From: Rhipidocladum racemiflorum
Lineage: Eukaryota; Streptophyta; Magnoliopsida; Poales; Poaceae
DNA: 64,000 bases
Reading direction: 5' to 3'
NCBI GenBank assembly: GCA_036346355.1
Contig: CM070588.1
Span: forward strand, 17,345,914 to 17,409,913
Shown here: piece after piece, positions 10,582 to 22,270 of the stretch
How the letters are laid out: the number at the start of each line of letters is the position of its first letter
How positions within the stretch are numbered: position 1 is the stretch's first letter
The notes under the pieces: model-generated
Databases searched by the model: none
The model's input: only the letters and a program-made list of their open reading frames with translations
What the model was told of the DNA's origin: nothing
Made by a program: the position numbers and the translations under genes

Positions 10582-11881
10582 CCTACTTTCGTTCGGAGTT
10601 CGAACCAGGGGTTTGAACTAAAAGCATGCACTTAAGTCTTGCAATCCCCAAATCGTTTCTAGCAGCAAAGCCTTGCGAAACAAGCGAATCTAAGCTCGAG
10701 TCAAACAAAATTGCTGGTGTCTTGAGTTAACAAGTAACTTACCCAAGATCGACGTCAGTAGCATTCTCGCAAAGGTATCTGCGGTGACATGGTTGACTCG
10801 GCCTCTCACCACGATGCAGGGTGTGGCTCTGATCTTTGGCGTCCTAGCTGAGGTGGTTCCTAGATTGAAGCGAATCGGGGTCACTCTCGCTGTCTTCTTT
10901 GGGCAGCTGTTGGCAAAATGTCCTGGCTCGTTGCGCTTGTAGCAATGTCTCATCGTTTCTTCTTGTTGCTGGAGCAGCGTTTCTAGCGGGGTCGGGTGCA
11001 GTAGTTCGATTGACGGGTCTTGGTGCCGTGACGGTGTCCTTGTTGCATTCTGTGGCTGGAATCTGAAAAATTGATTTGGTGCAACTCTCGACCATTTATG
11101 CGTTCCACTGGCGTGATCCTATTTGTTGCATTCTGCGCTTCTGTTCTCATCCAGTTCCTTGCGCTTGTCCTCAAGAATAAGCGCCTTATTCACCAATTCT
11201 TGGAAATCTGGAAAGGTGTGGGTGATCACCCTACTTGTAGTCCTGAGTTAAGTCCCTTCATGAAGCGAGACTGCAGCTTTATCTATCGCTACATCCTCAG
11301 TGCGTGGCGTGCTAGGCTGTGTGAACTTGTTCGTAGTCGGCCACCGGCTGATTACCTTGCTTGATGCTCTGAACTCCTCCTTCTTAAGATCCATGATTCC
11401 TTCAGGCACGTGATAATCTTTAAACGCACTGTGAACTCTTCCCACGTGATGTCCTCGAGGTTCACTTTGCGTGGGTACGAAGTTCTCCCACCATTCAAAT
11501 GGTTTCCTTCCAACCGATGAGAAGCGTAAAGTACCTTCTCATTTCCTATGCATTGAGCTATGTGTAGCTTCCTCTCAATTGACCTTAACCAATCATCGGC
11601 CTTCAATGGATTGGCATTCCTGAGAAAGTGGGTGGGTGAGTCCTCATGAACTCGACAGTCTTGTATTCTCGCGTTGTCCCCGATTGATTTGATTAGTCTG
11701 TGGCCTGAGCGGTGACGTGTTGCATTTGTTGCATCATAGCATGCATCAAGCGAGTCTGAGCAAAGAAGAAATGCTCCAAAATTCTGCATATCAATCGGCG
11801 GTCTTTGGTGCTCCATCATTGGGGTTTCTGGCAGGCGAGAACCACTTCCATTGCTTCCAAAGTTTCCGCGGTGTTCACCAT
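10582..11881 (-). pseudogene. gag: B copy 1 gag and protease
   Basis: The gag ATG is at 11881, aligned with the copy 2 start (21047). The capsid motif ADDWLRSIERKLHIAQCIGNEK is present, and a zinc knuckle of the form CYKRNEPGHFANSC lies near 10920-10950. The second Cys of a normal CCHC knuckle is Arg here, and the same Arg is found in copy 2. The protease active-site segment near 10700 is damaged at the DSG codons. Most of the frame is broken by small indels. Gag packages the RNA and forms virus-like particles. Confidence 0.75.
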
Positions 11882-12158
11882 CCTGCCGATTTGCTCTAAG
11901 TTTTAGAGATGAGGGGAATCAAGAATAGACAAGTAATATGGAACTTATGCGGGGCGAAAGGTGTAACTTTAAGGTCCAACTTTATTATTGATATTAATAA
12001 CTTGGTATGGTTGCTTACAATGCCTAAGGGCCTTGCAACACATACTGCACACTCAAAGAAACAATGAAAATCCAAATCGAACTAACATCGAGTCTAACGC
12101 CTAAAGGGTGACTCTTTATTCTATGACGCGACTCGGCGAAGGAATCTCACTATAGAAC

Positions 12159-12881
12159 CTATGCACACTCATCGAGAAAACCTCCACGGCACGAGTGCGG
12201 ATCTTTGCGGCATAGGCGCGAAAACGATTGCCATGTCCGACAAGCTGTGTCATCTGTGGTAGTCGAAGAAGCGATGTCCTCATCGAGATCCGACTCCTCG
12301 GATCTGGCTCGTAGCTTCAGTCGCAGCTCACAGTTACGGTCCGTATAAAGCCATCTCCAACTCGTCAATCCTTCGCAGAAGGTGTGACACATACTCTTGA
12401 GCTTCCCGCCATCTGTTCTTCTCTGTCGTGATCTCCTTGCGGGCCTTCTGTAGCTCTTTGCTTGTATCATCGAGTACATCCTCCTGGGCGACAACAAGTC
12501 GTGCCAACTGTGTAACCATGGCATCCTCATCCTGAATCGTCTTCGGGTCAAGAAGGTTATTGCTGCGCGGGTGATAACGGAACACCGTGCTCTCCAACTC
12601 TCTGGCGTAGATACGGGTAATGTGCCGCATTGCTCGTCGTGATACTTCTTGGATACCCATCTGCATTGTAGACCTCCTGGCGGTCACGGTGTATCGAGCG
12701 ATTGCACAGGCCCTTCTTCCTAGCAGTACCTCTATCTTTACGTCACAAGCCTTGATCAATCACCGCTTGTCCGATCACTTCCACTTGGTATTGCGGCTTC
12801 TCAAAATCTCCGAGTCTCAAGCATATGCCAAAGTTCATGGCGTGACCAACCTCGGTCGACGTAGTTGAACTCTCCCTCCAT
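12159..12881 (-). pseudogene. B copy 1 orf0 (extra frame upstream of gag)
   Basis: It starts with ATG at 12881 (MEGEFNYVD) and has lost the stop used by copy 2, so it reads two codons further. A coiled-coil-like segment is visible (TSKELQKARKEITTEKNRWREAQEY), followed by an acidic serine/threonine tail. Several frame breaks occur. See copy 2 (21331-22054) for the better version. Confidence 0.65.
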
Positions 12882-13096
12882 CTGTCACAAGAGTGCTCAC
12901 GTAAGAACTTCGAAATTTTAAATCATGACAAGGTAAGGAATATTCAGAAGAGACAAGGAAAGAGAGAAGGGGTAAGTCGAGATGTCATTTCTTATCTTGA
13001 CAAATTTTTAGCTTTAGAAAATAGGTTTTATCCTCACTACGACCATTCTAGCTTAGGGTTGAGCCTCACGGTCGGTATGGCTCACGATACCACCTC
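12882..13096 (-). other. Leader of B copy 1, with primer binding site next to LTR2
   Basis: No gene is present. Immediately after the LTR end on the minus strand the sequence is CAGAGGTGGTATCGTGAGCC. The TGGTATC core resembles the initiator-tRNA-Met primer site of many plant retrotransposons, with changes after the seventh base. Confidence 0.6.
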
Positions 13097-16000
13097 TGTC
13101 GGGACCCCGAATTTGCAAATCCGGACCCTCTGTGTATTCAACACTAGTCCAGGAACACGCTTAGTGCACACAGTCTTAACATCGGTAAATATCACAATCA
13201 TACCACTCGATACTAATAAAGTACTTTATTTAAATAGTCAAATCAAGTTACTCGACCTTATGGTCAAGTTACAAATATATGCCTCGCAGGGCGAAAATTA
13301 TTAAGAGAGAAATAGTAGCAGCGGAAAATCAAGTAACTTCGTGGCGCCATCCAGTATACCACAGGCAACTAACTGGGCTCGCTTCCCTAAGTAGACGGTT
13401 CCTCTTGGAGCTCCTCCTCCAAAGCCGGTGTAGTCTCCTCTTCAAGCGGTGTTGTATTGTGGCAAGGGTGAGTACTTGGTACTCGGCAAGTCATGCCTGA
13501 GAATGCGAGCTAATATACTATATGCATGGCTTGGTACAAAGGAATAGCTCAGGTATATTTGCAGAAAACAAGATTTAACAAGTATCATAAATAGATTCAA
13601 AGCGGTAGAAATAAGTAAAGCATAGATAACTTTTCAAGGAGTTTAAGAAACATCTTTCCCATCCTAATCCACATTTCCATCAACATCATTATTAATCCAA
13701 CTCCAACCTTTCAAATCCAAGTTATTTTTGAGAAAATCTAACCCTTGACTATAATTCCCGAGCCGATGTCCAATACCGCGGACACGGCTATTCGAATAGA
13801 TTCTACACTCTGCAGAGGTTATGCACTTTACCCACAAGATACAAATCAAACACCACAAAGGCGAGTTCAGTAACAAAGTCTTTCTAAACTTCTAACAATA
13901 CAAGTGGTCCTCCCTGGTTATTGCACACTAACCCTTCCCTTAGCTAAGGCGAAGTTTAGGCCAATCAACCGTTAGATGGGTACTGCCTCAACTCCCAGAC
14001 GCCTCCCCGTACAACTTACACAAAGGGTGTAGTTGGCCTCCCGAGGTCCTGCACAGTACGTTATTAGCAACTTAGTCAACTAGGTCCGTCCCATTACAGA
14101 CATGTGGTTGCCACGTTAGACCCAGTTCAAAGGCTTGCAAGGTTAAGTCCTTAGGGTGACCAGGGCAAGACTACCCGAAGAACCAAATCAACATCCCCAA
14201 TGCCACAATGGCCCACTGATTATTCTTGCCACATGCCCCGGTCGAAAAACTATTTATCAAACCCCAGTTGATTACCATGCACCACGTGCCATCAACATCA
14301 CATGATACCTTTCCAAAACAGGTTCAATATATCATTAAATCAATATTAACATTTGTTTGTCCAAAATCATGTCATGAGCACGTAGCAGGTCTAAGCAGTT
14401 TACTACAACGGTCTAAAACCCATGTTGGCAATTTAATAATGTCCAACTAGTAAACCACAACTAGGGTGACAAGGGGTCATGGCACATACTTAAGTAATCA
14501 AGGTGTCATACAGCAAATTGGTATTTATCTAATTCCCCAAATTTAAATAAAGTATTTTCTAATTGAACTAGCATGCAATAGGTTAAATCAAAATAGATTT
14601 CGAAATAGGATCAACATGGTCAAAGCACAACTTGCCTTCAAAAAGTACTTGTTCTTGGTCTTGAGTTGGATCCTGAGTCAATACTTCTCCTTCGAATCCT
14701 TCCGGCACTTCAACGTCTACTCGTAAATCGTGCAAATAGCAAATACACGAATAAACAATAGGCAAAAAGTATCCAATCATCCAAATAAAATCCATAAACA
14801 GAGAGAACATAATTTTATGAATTTTTAGAAACTGGAATCGTCAAATTTGGACTAGGTTAAATAATCAATTAAATAATTTTACAGAGAAAAACTTTAGTCC
14901 AAAAATTAAATAAAATTCATATTTAGGTAGGTCTCAATTTTATACAAATTTAGAAATTTGAATCACTCAAATCGGAGTTGAAGCATAAAAGTTATAAGCG
15001 TTTGAAGTTTGAAACAAAATCAAATCATTATTTCGAATTAATAAATTATTTTCTTTTTTGGAAATTAATTATTGCGTCGGCTGGACACGTGTCAGCCTTC
15101 GATTGGTTGGTGGCGTCGGCCGGTCCATGGACTTGGTCCACGCTCGGCTCGGGTCTCACCGTGGACTCGCTCACGGCTCCACGTGTCAGCGACATGTGGG
15201 TCCCCCTCGGGTAGCGTCATTCTTGACGTCGGCGGGTCTCGGCCACGGTCTTTGATAGGTGGGACCCATTTGTGGCGTCATGGGTGATGTCACGGTGCGG
15301 TCGGCCCGACACGCGGGCCCGCTGTGTCGCTGACCCAGCGCCGCTTGGCGTGGCGCGCGATTCGGCTCCACTGGACAAGTGGCACGATCGTGGCCGTTGG
15401 TTTGAAATCCAACGGCTAGGATTGGGTTTGGGCCTCATGTGCTTGGGGCGCACGTGGCCGATCGTGGGCCGTTGGATCTTGATCCAACGGTCCAGATCCA
15501 ATCTAGCCTGGTGCAGTTCTTGCTACGTGGCACAACCTAAGCCGTTGGATCTAGATCCAACGGTTGGGATTAGATCTAGGATTTTCAACGGGGAAACTCA
15601 CCGAGGGTGACGTGGCGCGATCTGGGCCTTTGGATCTTGATCGGACGGTTGGTGGAGCTTCGGGTCGGCGATGGCTTCACGCGGCGGAATTGCGACTGCC
15701 GTGGCCGAGGACGGTGACCACACGAACGACGCGTTTGGGGCGTGCTCGGCGAGGTGAAAGGTCCTCACCGACGCGCTTGACCTGGCTGTTCGGAATCGAT
15801 CAACGGCGGCGGAGAACGGCGGACGGCGCGAATCGGCGTTTAACCGCGGCGAACGGAATTCCAACTCCGGCGAGCTCAGACAAACGGGCGACGGCTCGAG
15901 CGAGATGGCTTGGGGCACGCAGTGCGCACGGAAGAGGGCAACCTCGGGCGATGTCTCACGCATTAAATAACCCGGGATGCACGCACAAATCGGAACCCTA

Positions 16001-16584
16001 ACGAGACCACGGCTACGCGGCGGAGGAATCCGGCTCGGACTTGGCGGGACGACGACGGAGAACCGTCCACGTGGCGCGATCGACGGTCCGCGATCGCGCG
16101 GCACGATCCGACCGGCCGGTTTGGGCCGAACCGATACGGTCCAATCCGGACCGTTGGATTCCGATCCAACGGTCGGGATCGAGTAGGGTTAGGACTGGGT
16201 TTGGTCGAGTCAGTTGGCTCGGGTCGGACTCGAGTCCGACTCGGGTTCCGACTCGGTCGGATGAACAATACTCGACCCGAGTTGATTTTCCAGCTTTTTA
16301 ATATTTAAAATACTTCCCGGAAATTCATTTAATTCATTAAAAATATCAAAAGACTCAGAAAAATTCCAGAAAAATTCTGGAAAATATTTTATGGTATTTG
16401 GGACTCAAATAAAATATTTCCAACAAAATTTTATTTGCAAAATTTAATTCTTTAATTATTTCAAAATGGAATAAATTCAAATAAATTCCAAATAAATCCA
16501 AATAAATTCCAGAAAATTCCAAAAATTCACCAAAGTGCCAAATCACACATGAATTTAAGAAAAGAAAAATTTTGGGGTGTTACA
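13097..16584 (-). repeat. B LTR2 (shared middle LTR)
   Basis: This 3488-bp LTR is bounded by TGTCGGG and TGTTACA. It has a primer site on its left and a polypurine tract on its right, so it serves as 5' LTR of copy 1 and 3' LTR of copy 2. That geometry defines the tandem dimer. It has the same length as LTR3. Confidence 0.93.
14583..14810 (-). CDS. Small LTR reading frame, 75 codons, B LTR2 copy (best preserved)
   Basis: It starts at ATG 14810 and ends at a stop at 14583. The first 27 residues are hydrophobic (MFSLFMDFIWMIGYFLPIVY and on). The rest is hydrophilic and acidic, with VDVEVPEGFEGEVLTQ and FEGKLCFDHVDP. The sequence is the same in LTR3 (23742-23969). The shared sequence may reflect recent LTR duplication rather than selection on a protein. 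Confidence 0.42.
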   Translation of the reverse strand: MFSLFMDFIWMIGYFLPIVYSCICYLHDLRVDVEVPEGFEGEVLTQDPTQDQEQVLFEGKLCFDHVDPISKSILI

Positions 16585-16602
16585 AACCTCCCCCCTTAAT
16601 AG
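16585..16602 (-). other. Polypurine tract of B internal region 2
   Basis: Minus-strand purine run (AAGGGGGGAGGTT) directly before the TGTAACACC start of LTR2. It is the expected plus-strand primer, equivalent to the one at 7454-7475. Confidence 0.85.
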
Positions 16603-16629
16603 AATCTCGTCCCCGAGATTCAGGGCTTA

Positions 16630-17333
16630 CTAAAGGAATAGGTTTGGAAACTCTTTCCTCAAATCCCCTTCGCGTTCCCAAGTTGCTTCACTCTCCGTGT
16701 GGTTGCTCCACTGTACTCTACAGAAGCGGGTCGACTTATTTCTGGTCTCTCGATCCATAGTGTCCAAAATCTTTACGGGATGCTCCTTGTAAGTCAAATC
16801 TTCTTGCAACTCAATTGACTCTAGCGGTGTGCTGCTCCTCGTGTACTGAGACACTTCTTCAACTGGGACACATGGAATACGTCATGTACTCCTGCTAACG
16901 ACTGTGGCAACTCCAGCTGATAAGCAACTTCGCCTCTGCGACTCAAAATCTTAAATGGTCCAAAATAACGGGGTGCGAGTTTCCCTTTGGCATGGAACCT
17001 CTTAACTCCCCTGAGAGGCGTAACTCTGAGGTATACAAAATCTTCTGGTTCAAAACTCAAGTCTCGGCGACGGTTGTCAGCATAACTCTTACATGCGTGA
17101 TTGGGCTATCTTCAACCTTTCCTAATCACGGCAATTTGCTCTTCGACTTCTTGAAGAATATCAGGCCGAAGACACGGGCCGCCGGTCTCATTCCAATTCA
17201 ATGGCGTCCGACAGCGGTCGACCATCTGAGGCCTCAAAGGTGACATCTCGTAAACTAGCTTGGTAACTATTGTTGTAATCGAACTCGGCATACGGCAAAC
17301 TCTTATCCCAAGAGGTAGCATAAGCCAATGCAC
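16630..17333 (-). pseudogene. pol: B copy 2 pol: integrase C-terminus and chromodomain
   Basis: Three open pieces cover the end of integrase (FVYLRVTPLRGVKRFHAKGK and APRYFGPFKILSRRGEVAYQ, including the GPF motif) and the chromodomain (YKEHPVKILD, RVQWSNH, EATWERE). Frame changes near 16840 and 17110 separate them. The region 16815-16860 differs from copy 1 and D exactly at CAG and CTG sites. The terminal stop lies just inside the polypurine tract. Confidence 0.82.
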
Positions 17334-17339
17334 ATGCTC

Positions 17340-18611
17340 TTAACATATCCTCCGAATCTGGTTGACTCTTTCGCCTGTCCATCCGTCTGTGGATGATAGG
17401 CCGTCTTGAAAGTTTAAACGGGTTCCCATGGCTTCGTGCAACTTATTCCGTAACCTTGAGGTAAATTGGGTACCTTCGTCCGATACAATCCTCTTTGGCA
17501 CTCCGTGCGCATGCACGATCCTGATCATGTACAACTCTGCTAACCTATCTCCCGAGTAGGTGGTCTTCATGGGGATAAAATGGGCTACTTTGGTCAAACG
17601 ATCCACTATAACCCATATGGAGTCATAACCTCCTTGAGTCTTAGGCAAACCGGTAATGAAATCCATTCCGATTCCCTCCCACTTCCACTCAGGTATTTTC
17701 AGCGGCTGTAGTAATCCTGCTGGTCTCTGATGCATTGCCTTGACTCTCTGGCATACGTCGCACAATGCAACATGCTCGGCAACTTCACGCTTCATGTTCG
17801 GCCACCAGAATCTTTCCTTCAAATCCTGATACATTTTGGCGCTTCCAGGATGAATTGAGTACTTGGAGTCATGGGCTTCTTCCAAAATCAGTTGCTTTAA
17901 TTCCTTCTTGTTGGGCACACAAATGCGATCCTTCATCCATAACGTGCCTTGCTCATCCAACTTGAAGTCCTCTGCCTTGCCTTCCTCCTTGATGGACTTA
18001 ATCCTGCGGATCTTGTCATCATCCTTCTGTCCTTCCCGGATCTGATCCTCTAGGGTAGGCTTCACTTCCAATGCGGCCAAGGATCCGCTAGGTACCACCT
18101 CAATCTTCATTCTCTGGAAATCCTCACATAGCTCATCCTGACTTGTGGCTAGCAACATGCTCACAGTATGGCTTTTCCGACTCAAGGCATCGGCAACTAC
18201 GTTGGCCTTCTCGGGATGGTAATGGATTCCAACATTGTAGTCCTTGATCAACTCTAACCATCTCCTTTGCCTCATATTCAGATCCGACTGGGTGAATATG
18301 TACTTAAGGCTCTTATGATCCGTATACACTTCACATCTGTTCCCGATCAGATAGTGATGCCATATCTTCAAGGCATGCACTACGGCAGCTAACTCTAGGT
18401 CATGCGTCGGATAATTCTCCTCATGCGGCCTCAATCGCCTTGATGCATAAGCGGCGACCTTTCCATTCTGCATCAAAGACACATCCAAGTCCTTGGCGCG
18501 ATGCGTCACAATAAATATCAAAGCTTTGAGCAACATCCGTAGAACTAACACCGGTCCGATGTCAATCGCTTTTTCAGCTCTCAAATCCTTTCTCACATTC
18601 TCGACGTCCAT
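17340..18611 (-). CDS. pol: B copy 2 pol: RNase H, linker, integrase core
   Basis: A 423-residue open frame. Residues 1-170 hold the RNase H (YASRRLRPHEENYPTHDLEL, CEVYTDHKSLKYIFTQ, VADALSRKSH). The linker contains EDQIREGQKDDDKIRR. From about residue 250 comes the HHCC zinc-binding region (HPGSAKMYQDL, CDVCQRVKAMHQ). The integrase core follows with MDFITGLP, SDEGTQF and ERVNQ carrying the three catalytic acids. The sequence just before ERVNQ is scrambled compared with D (which has AYHPQTDGQ), so the frame there is probably shifted and restored. It would be part of one long Gag-Pol polyprotein. Confidence 0.85.
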   Translation of the reverse strand: MDVENVRKDLRAEKAIDIGPVLVLRMLLKALIFIVTHRAKDLDVSLMQNGKVAAYASRRLRPHEENYPTHDLELAAVVHALKIWHHYLIGNRCEVYTDHKSLKYIFTQSDLNMRQRRWLELIKDYNVGIHYHPEKANVVADALSRKSHTVSMLLATSQDELCEDFQRMKIEVVPSGSLAALEVKPTLEDQIREGQKDDDKIRRIKSIKEEGKAEDFKLDEQGTLWMKDRICVPNKKELKQLILEEAHDSKYSIHPGSAKMYQDLKERFWWPNMKREVAEHVALCDVCQRVKAMHQRPAGLLQPLKIPEWKWEGIGMDFITGLPKTQGGYDSIWVIVDRLTKVAHFIPMKTTYSGDRLAELYMIRIVHAHGVPKRIVSDEGTQFTSRLRNKLHEAMGTRLNFQDGLSSTDGWTGERVNQIRRIC

Positions 18612-19037
18612 GCAAACTTCTTCTCCTTTTTCAGCAATTGCGTAAGAGGTTTCGCAATTGTCGAAAAGCCTTCAATGAAACGGGCGGTAGTACCTGCCAT
18701 TCCAAGGAAACTCCGGATCCGGGTCACGGTCTTCGGTTGCTCCCAATGTAACCACGGCTTCCACTTTGCTTGGATCAACGGCGACTCCTTCTGCGGTCAT
18801 TACATGTCCAAGAAACTCCACCTTGTCCTTCCAAAAATCACACTTACCGAACTTGGCGAAGAGTTGCTGTTCCCTCAGCTTTTCCAAAACTCGCCTCAAG
18901 TGTTCGGCATGTTCATCCTCTGTCTTGGAGTAGATTAGGATATCATCTATGAACACGACAACAAACTTGTCCAAATATTCCATGAACACCTTATTCATCA
19001 TATTCATGAAATATCTTTGGCGCATTCGTCGATCCAA
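18593..19037 (-). pseudogene. pol: B copy 2 pol: reverse transcriptase palm and thumb
   Basis: It includes the catalytic VVVFIDDILIYSKTEDEH motif and FWKDKVEFLGHVMTAEGVAV. It is joined to the upstream RT fragment by a frame break near 19040 where the normal SFGLTNAP motif should be. Downstream, the RNase H N-terminus is also out of frame. Copy 1 shows its breaks at different places, which argues that the breaks are individual events or errors. Confidence 0.8.
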
Positions 19038-19046
19038 AAGACATAA

Positions 19047-19880
19047 TCAGAACTTGTAATGTCCATATCTTGACGAGAATGCAGTCTTCGGGATATCTTC
19101 TGATCGGATCTTCAACTGATGGTATCCCGATCTCAGATCAATCTTGGAGAAAACTCCGGCTCCTCTCAGCTGATCGAACAAATCATCAATCCTGGGTAGC
19201 GGATACTTATTCTTCACGGTGACTTCATTGAGTGCACGGTAGTCGATGCACATCCTGAAACTCCCGTCCTTCTTCTTGACAAACAAAACTGGTGCTCCCC
19301 ACGGCGACGAACTCGGTCTGATAAATCCTTTCTCCATTAACTCCTCGGTGGACATCCGATAAGGTCTCTTTGCTATCGGCGCTGTACCAGGTACAAGCTC
19401 TATCACAAACTCTATGTCCCTGTCTGGCGGCATACCAGGTAGATCTTCGGGAAAAACATCTGGGTACTCATTCACTACTGAGACATCCTCTATGCTGATT
19501 GCGTTGGTGCTGTTAACCATCAACTGTCCTTCTCTAACGGCAGTAGCTTGAAATTCCACTTTCTTTCCACACGGGCTCTCAACTGAGATAGTCCTTCGTC
19601 CACAATCCAATACGGCCTTGTGCTTGGATAACCACCCATTCCCAAAATAACGCTCTAAGGTGCAGGTCTCCAAAATTATAAGGTTCGCTAGGAACTCTAT
19701 TCCATCTATTAGTATTCTCACCCCGAACATCCTACTTTCGTTCGGAGTTCTAACCAGGGTTTGAACTAAAAGCATGCACTTAAGTCTTGCAATCCCCAAA
19801 TCGTTTCTAGCAGCAAAGCCTTGCGAAACAAACGAATGCGAAGCTCCGTGAGTCAAACAAAATCAAGCAGGTGCATCGAA
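19047..19880 (-). CDS. pol: B copy 2 pol: protease and N-terminal reverse transcriptase
   Basis: The first residues correspond to an aspartic protease (GASHSFVSQGFAARNDLGI). The catalytic DSG is not readable because the codons around 19850 are altered at a CTG (GACTCTGGAG expected, GACTCACGGAG seen). Then come the linker (WLSKHKAVLDCG), the EYPDVFPEDLPGMPP motif and the RT fingers (RMCIDYRALNEVTVKNKYPL, IDLRSGYHQLKI). The protease would cleave Gag-Pol and the RT would copy the RNA. Confidence 0.85.
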
Positions 19881-19989
19881 GTTAACAAGTAACTTACCCA
19901 AGACGACGTCCGTAGCATTCTCGCAGCGTATCTGCGGTGACATGGTTGACTCGGCCTCTCACCACGCCTGCGGTGTGGCTCTGTCTTTG

Positions 19990-21047
19990 GCGTCCTAGCC
20001 GGGTGGTTCCTAGATTGAAGCGAATCGGGTCACTCCTCTTGTCTTCTTTGGGCAATCATGGCAAAATGTCCTGGCTCGTTGCGATTGTAGCAAAGCGTCT
20101 CACTTTTTCTTTGTTGCTCGAGTGCCGCGTTTCTAGCGGGGGCTGTGGTCTGGTAGTTTTGATTGTCGGGTCTTGTTGCTGGTGACGGTGTCCTTTCTCC
20201 ATTGTGTGGCTGGAATCTTAAAAATTGATTTGGTGCAACTCTCGACGCCATTTATTCGCGTTCCTGGCGTGATCCCTGTTTGTTGCATTCTCGCGCTTCT
20301 GTTCTCATCCAGTTCCTTGCGCTTGTCCTCAAGAATAAGCGCCTTATTCACCAATTCTTGGAAATCTGCGGAAAGGTGTGGGTGATCAGTCCTACTTGTA
20401 GTCCTGAGTTAAGTCCCTTCATGAAGCGAGGTATGCAGCTTTATCTGTCGCTACATCCTCAGTGCGTAGCGTGCTAGCCTGTGTGAACTTGTTCGATAGT
20501 CGCCACCGGGCTGATTACCTTGCTTCAGTGCTCTGAACTCCTCCTTCTTAAGATCCATGATTCCTTCAGGCACGTGATACTGACGAAACGCAGCTGTGAA
20601 CTCTTCCCACGTGATGTCCTGAGGGTTCACTTGCGTGGCACAGAAGTTCTCCCACCATTCAGCGGCTGTTCCTTCCAACTGATGAGAAGCGTAAAGTACC
20701 TTCTCATTTCCTATGCATTGAGCTATGTGTAGCTTCCTCTCAATTGACCTTAACCAATCATCGACCTTCAATGGATTGGCATTCCCGGAGAAAGTGGGTG
20801 GGTGAGTCCTCATGAACTCTGACAGTCTTGTATTCTGGCGTTGTCCCTGATTGATTTGATTAGCTGTGGCCTGAGCAGTGACGTGTTGCATTTGTTGCAT
20901 CATAGCATGCATCAACTGAGTCTGAGCAGCAAGAAATGCTCCAAAATTCTGCATATCAATCAAGTGTGCTGGTGCTCCATCATTGGGGTTTTCTGCTGGG
21001 CGAGAACCACTTCCATTGCTTCCAAAGTTTCCGCGGGTGTTCACCAT
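19990..21047 (-). pseudogene. gag: B copy 2 gag
   Basis: The start is ATG 21047 (MVNTRGNFGSNG). The capsid part is open to about 20490 and holds RTHPPTFSGNANPLKVDDWL, ECWW-like WEN and DITWEEFTAAFRQYHVPEG, the Ty3/gypsy retrotrans_gag pattern. After that the frame is broken, with fragments ending in a damaged zinc knuckle (CYNRNEPGHFA). It lies about 280 bp downstream of orf0. A gag-pol fusion in one frame is usual for this group. Confidence 0.83.
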
Positions 21048-21330
21048 CTGTCGATTTGCTCTAAGTTTTAGAGATGAGGGGGAATCAAGAATAGACAAGT
21101 AATATGGAACTTATGCGGGGCGAAAGGTGTAACTTTAAGGTCCAACTTTATTATTGATATTAATAACTTGGTATGGTTGCTTACAATGCCTAAGGGCCTT
21201 GCAACACATACTGCACACTCAGCAAACAATGAAAATCCAAATCGAACTAACACTGGAGTCTAACGCCTAAAGGGTGACTCTTTATTCTATGACGCGACTC
21301 GGCGAAGGAATCTCACTATAGAACCTATGC

Positions 21331-22054
21331 TCACTCATCGAGAAAGCCTCCACGGCCTGGGTACGGATGCTGCGGCATAGGCGCGAAACGATTGCCATGT
21401 CTAGCAACTGTGTCATCTGTGGTAGTCGAAGAAGCAGTGTCCTCATCGAGATCTGACTCCTCCGGATCTGGCTCGTGTAGCTCGAGTACTAGCTCTGGTT
21501 CTGGTCCGTATAAAGCCATCTCCAACTCGTCAATCCTTCGCAGAAGGTGTGACACATACTCTTGAGCTTCCCGCCATCTGTTCTTCTCTGTCGTGATCTC
21601 CTTGCGGGCCTTCTGTAGCTCTTTGCTTGTATCATCGAGTACATCCTCCTGGGCGACAACAAGTCGTGCCAAGCGTGTAACCATGGCATCCTCATCCTGA
21701 ATCGTCTTCGGGTCAAGAAGGTTATTGCTTCTTGCTGGTGATAACGGAACACCGTGCTCTCAACTCTCTGGCGTAGATACGGGTAATGTGCCGCATTGCT
21801 CGTCGTGATACTTCTTGGATACCCATCTCGCATTGTAGACCTCCTGGCAAAGGTCAGTTGTATCGGCGATTGCCTGGCCCTTCTTCCTAGCAGTACCTCT
21901 ATCTTTACGTCACAAGCCTTGATCAATCCTCGCTTGTCCGATCACTTCCACTTGGTATTGCGGCTTCTCAAAATCTCCGAGAGTCTCAAGCATATGCCAA
22001 AGTTCCGCGGGCGTGACCAACCTCCGGATCGACGTAGTTGAACTCTCCCTCCAT
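21331..22054 (-). pseudogene. B copy 2 orf0: extra coiled-coil reading frame upstream of gag
   Basis: It starts at ATG 22054 (MEGEFNYVDPE) and stops with TGA at 21331-21333 (GGFLDE). Segments in order are an N-terminal part with LVTPAELWHMLETLGDFEKP, a middle part with CGTLP-like text, then an open 118-residue stretch with a heptad-rich helix (VVAQEDVLDDTSKELQKARK, REAQEYVSHLLRRIDELEMA). The end is acidic (EPDPEESDLDEDTASSTTTD). Two frame breaks near 22020 and 21740 interrupt it. Rice RIRE3 and RIRE8 are reported to carry an orf0 of unknown function in this position. The function is unknown. Confidence 0.7.
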
Positions 22055-22249
22055 CTGTCACAAGAGTGCTCACGTAAGAACTCGAAATTTTAAATCGTGA
22101 CAAGGTAAGGGAATATTCAGCAAGAGACAAGGAAAGAGAGAAGGGGTAAGTCGAGATGTCATTTCTTATCTTGACAAATTTTTAGCTTTAGAAAATAGGT
22201 TTTATCCTCACTACGACCATTCTAGCTTAGGGTTGAGCCTCACGGTCGA

Positions 22250-22270
22250 TATGGCTCGATACCACCTCTC
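22250..22270 (-). other. Primer binding site of B copy 2
   Basis: Next to the LTR3 end on the minus strand the sequence is GAGAGGTGGTATCGAGCC. TGGTATC matches the 3' end complement of initiator tRNA-Met. The following bases (CGAGCC against the usual AGAGCC) are altered, and LTR2's copy has CGTGAGCC. Confidence 0.6.
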
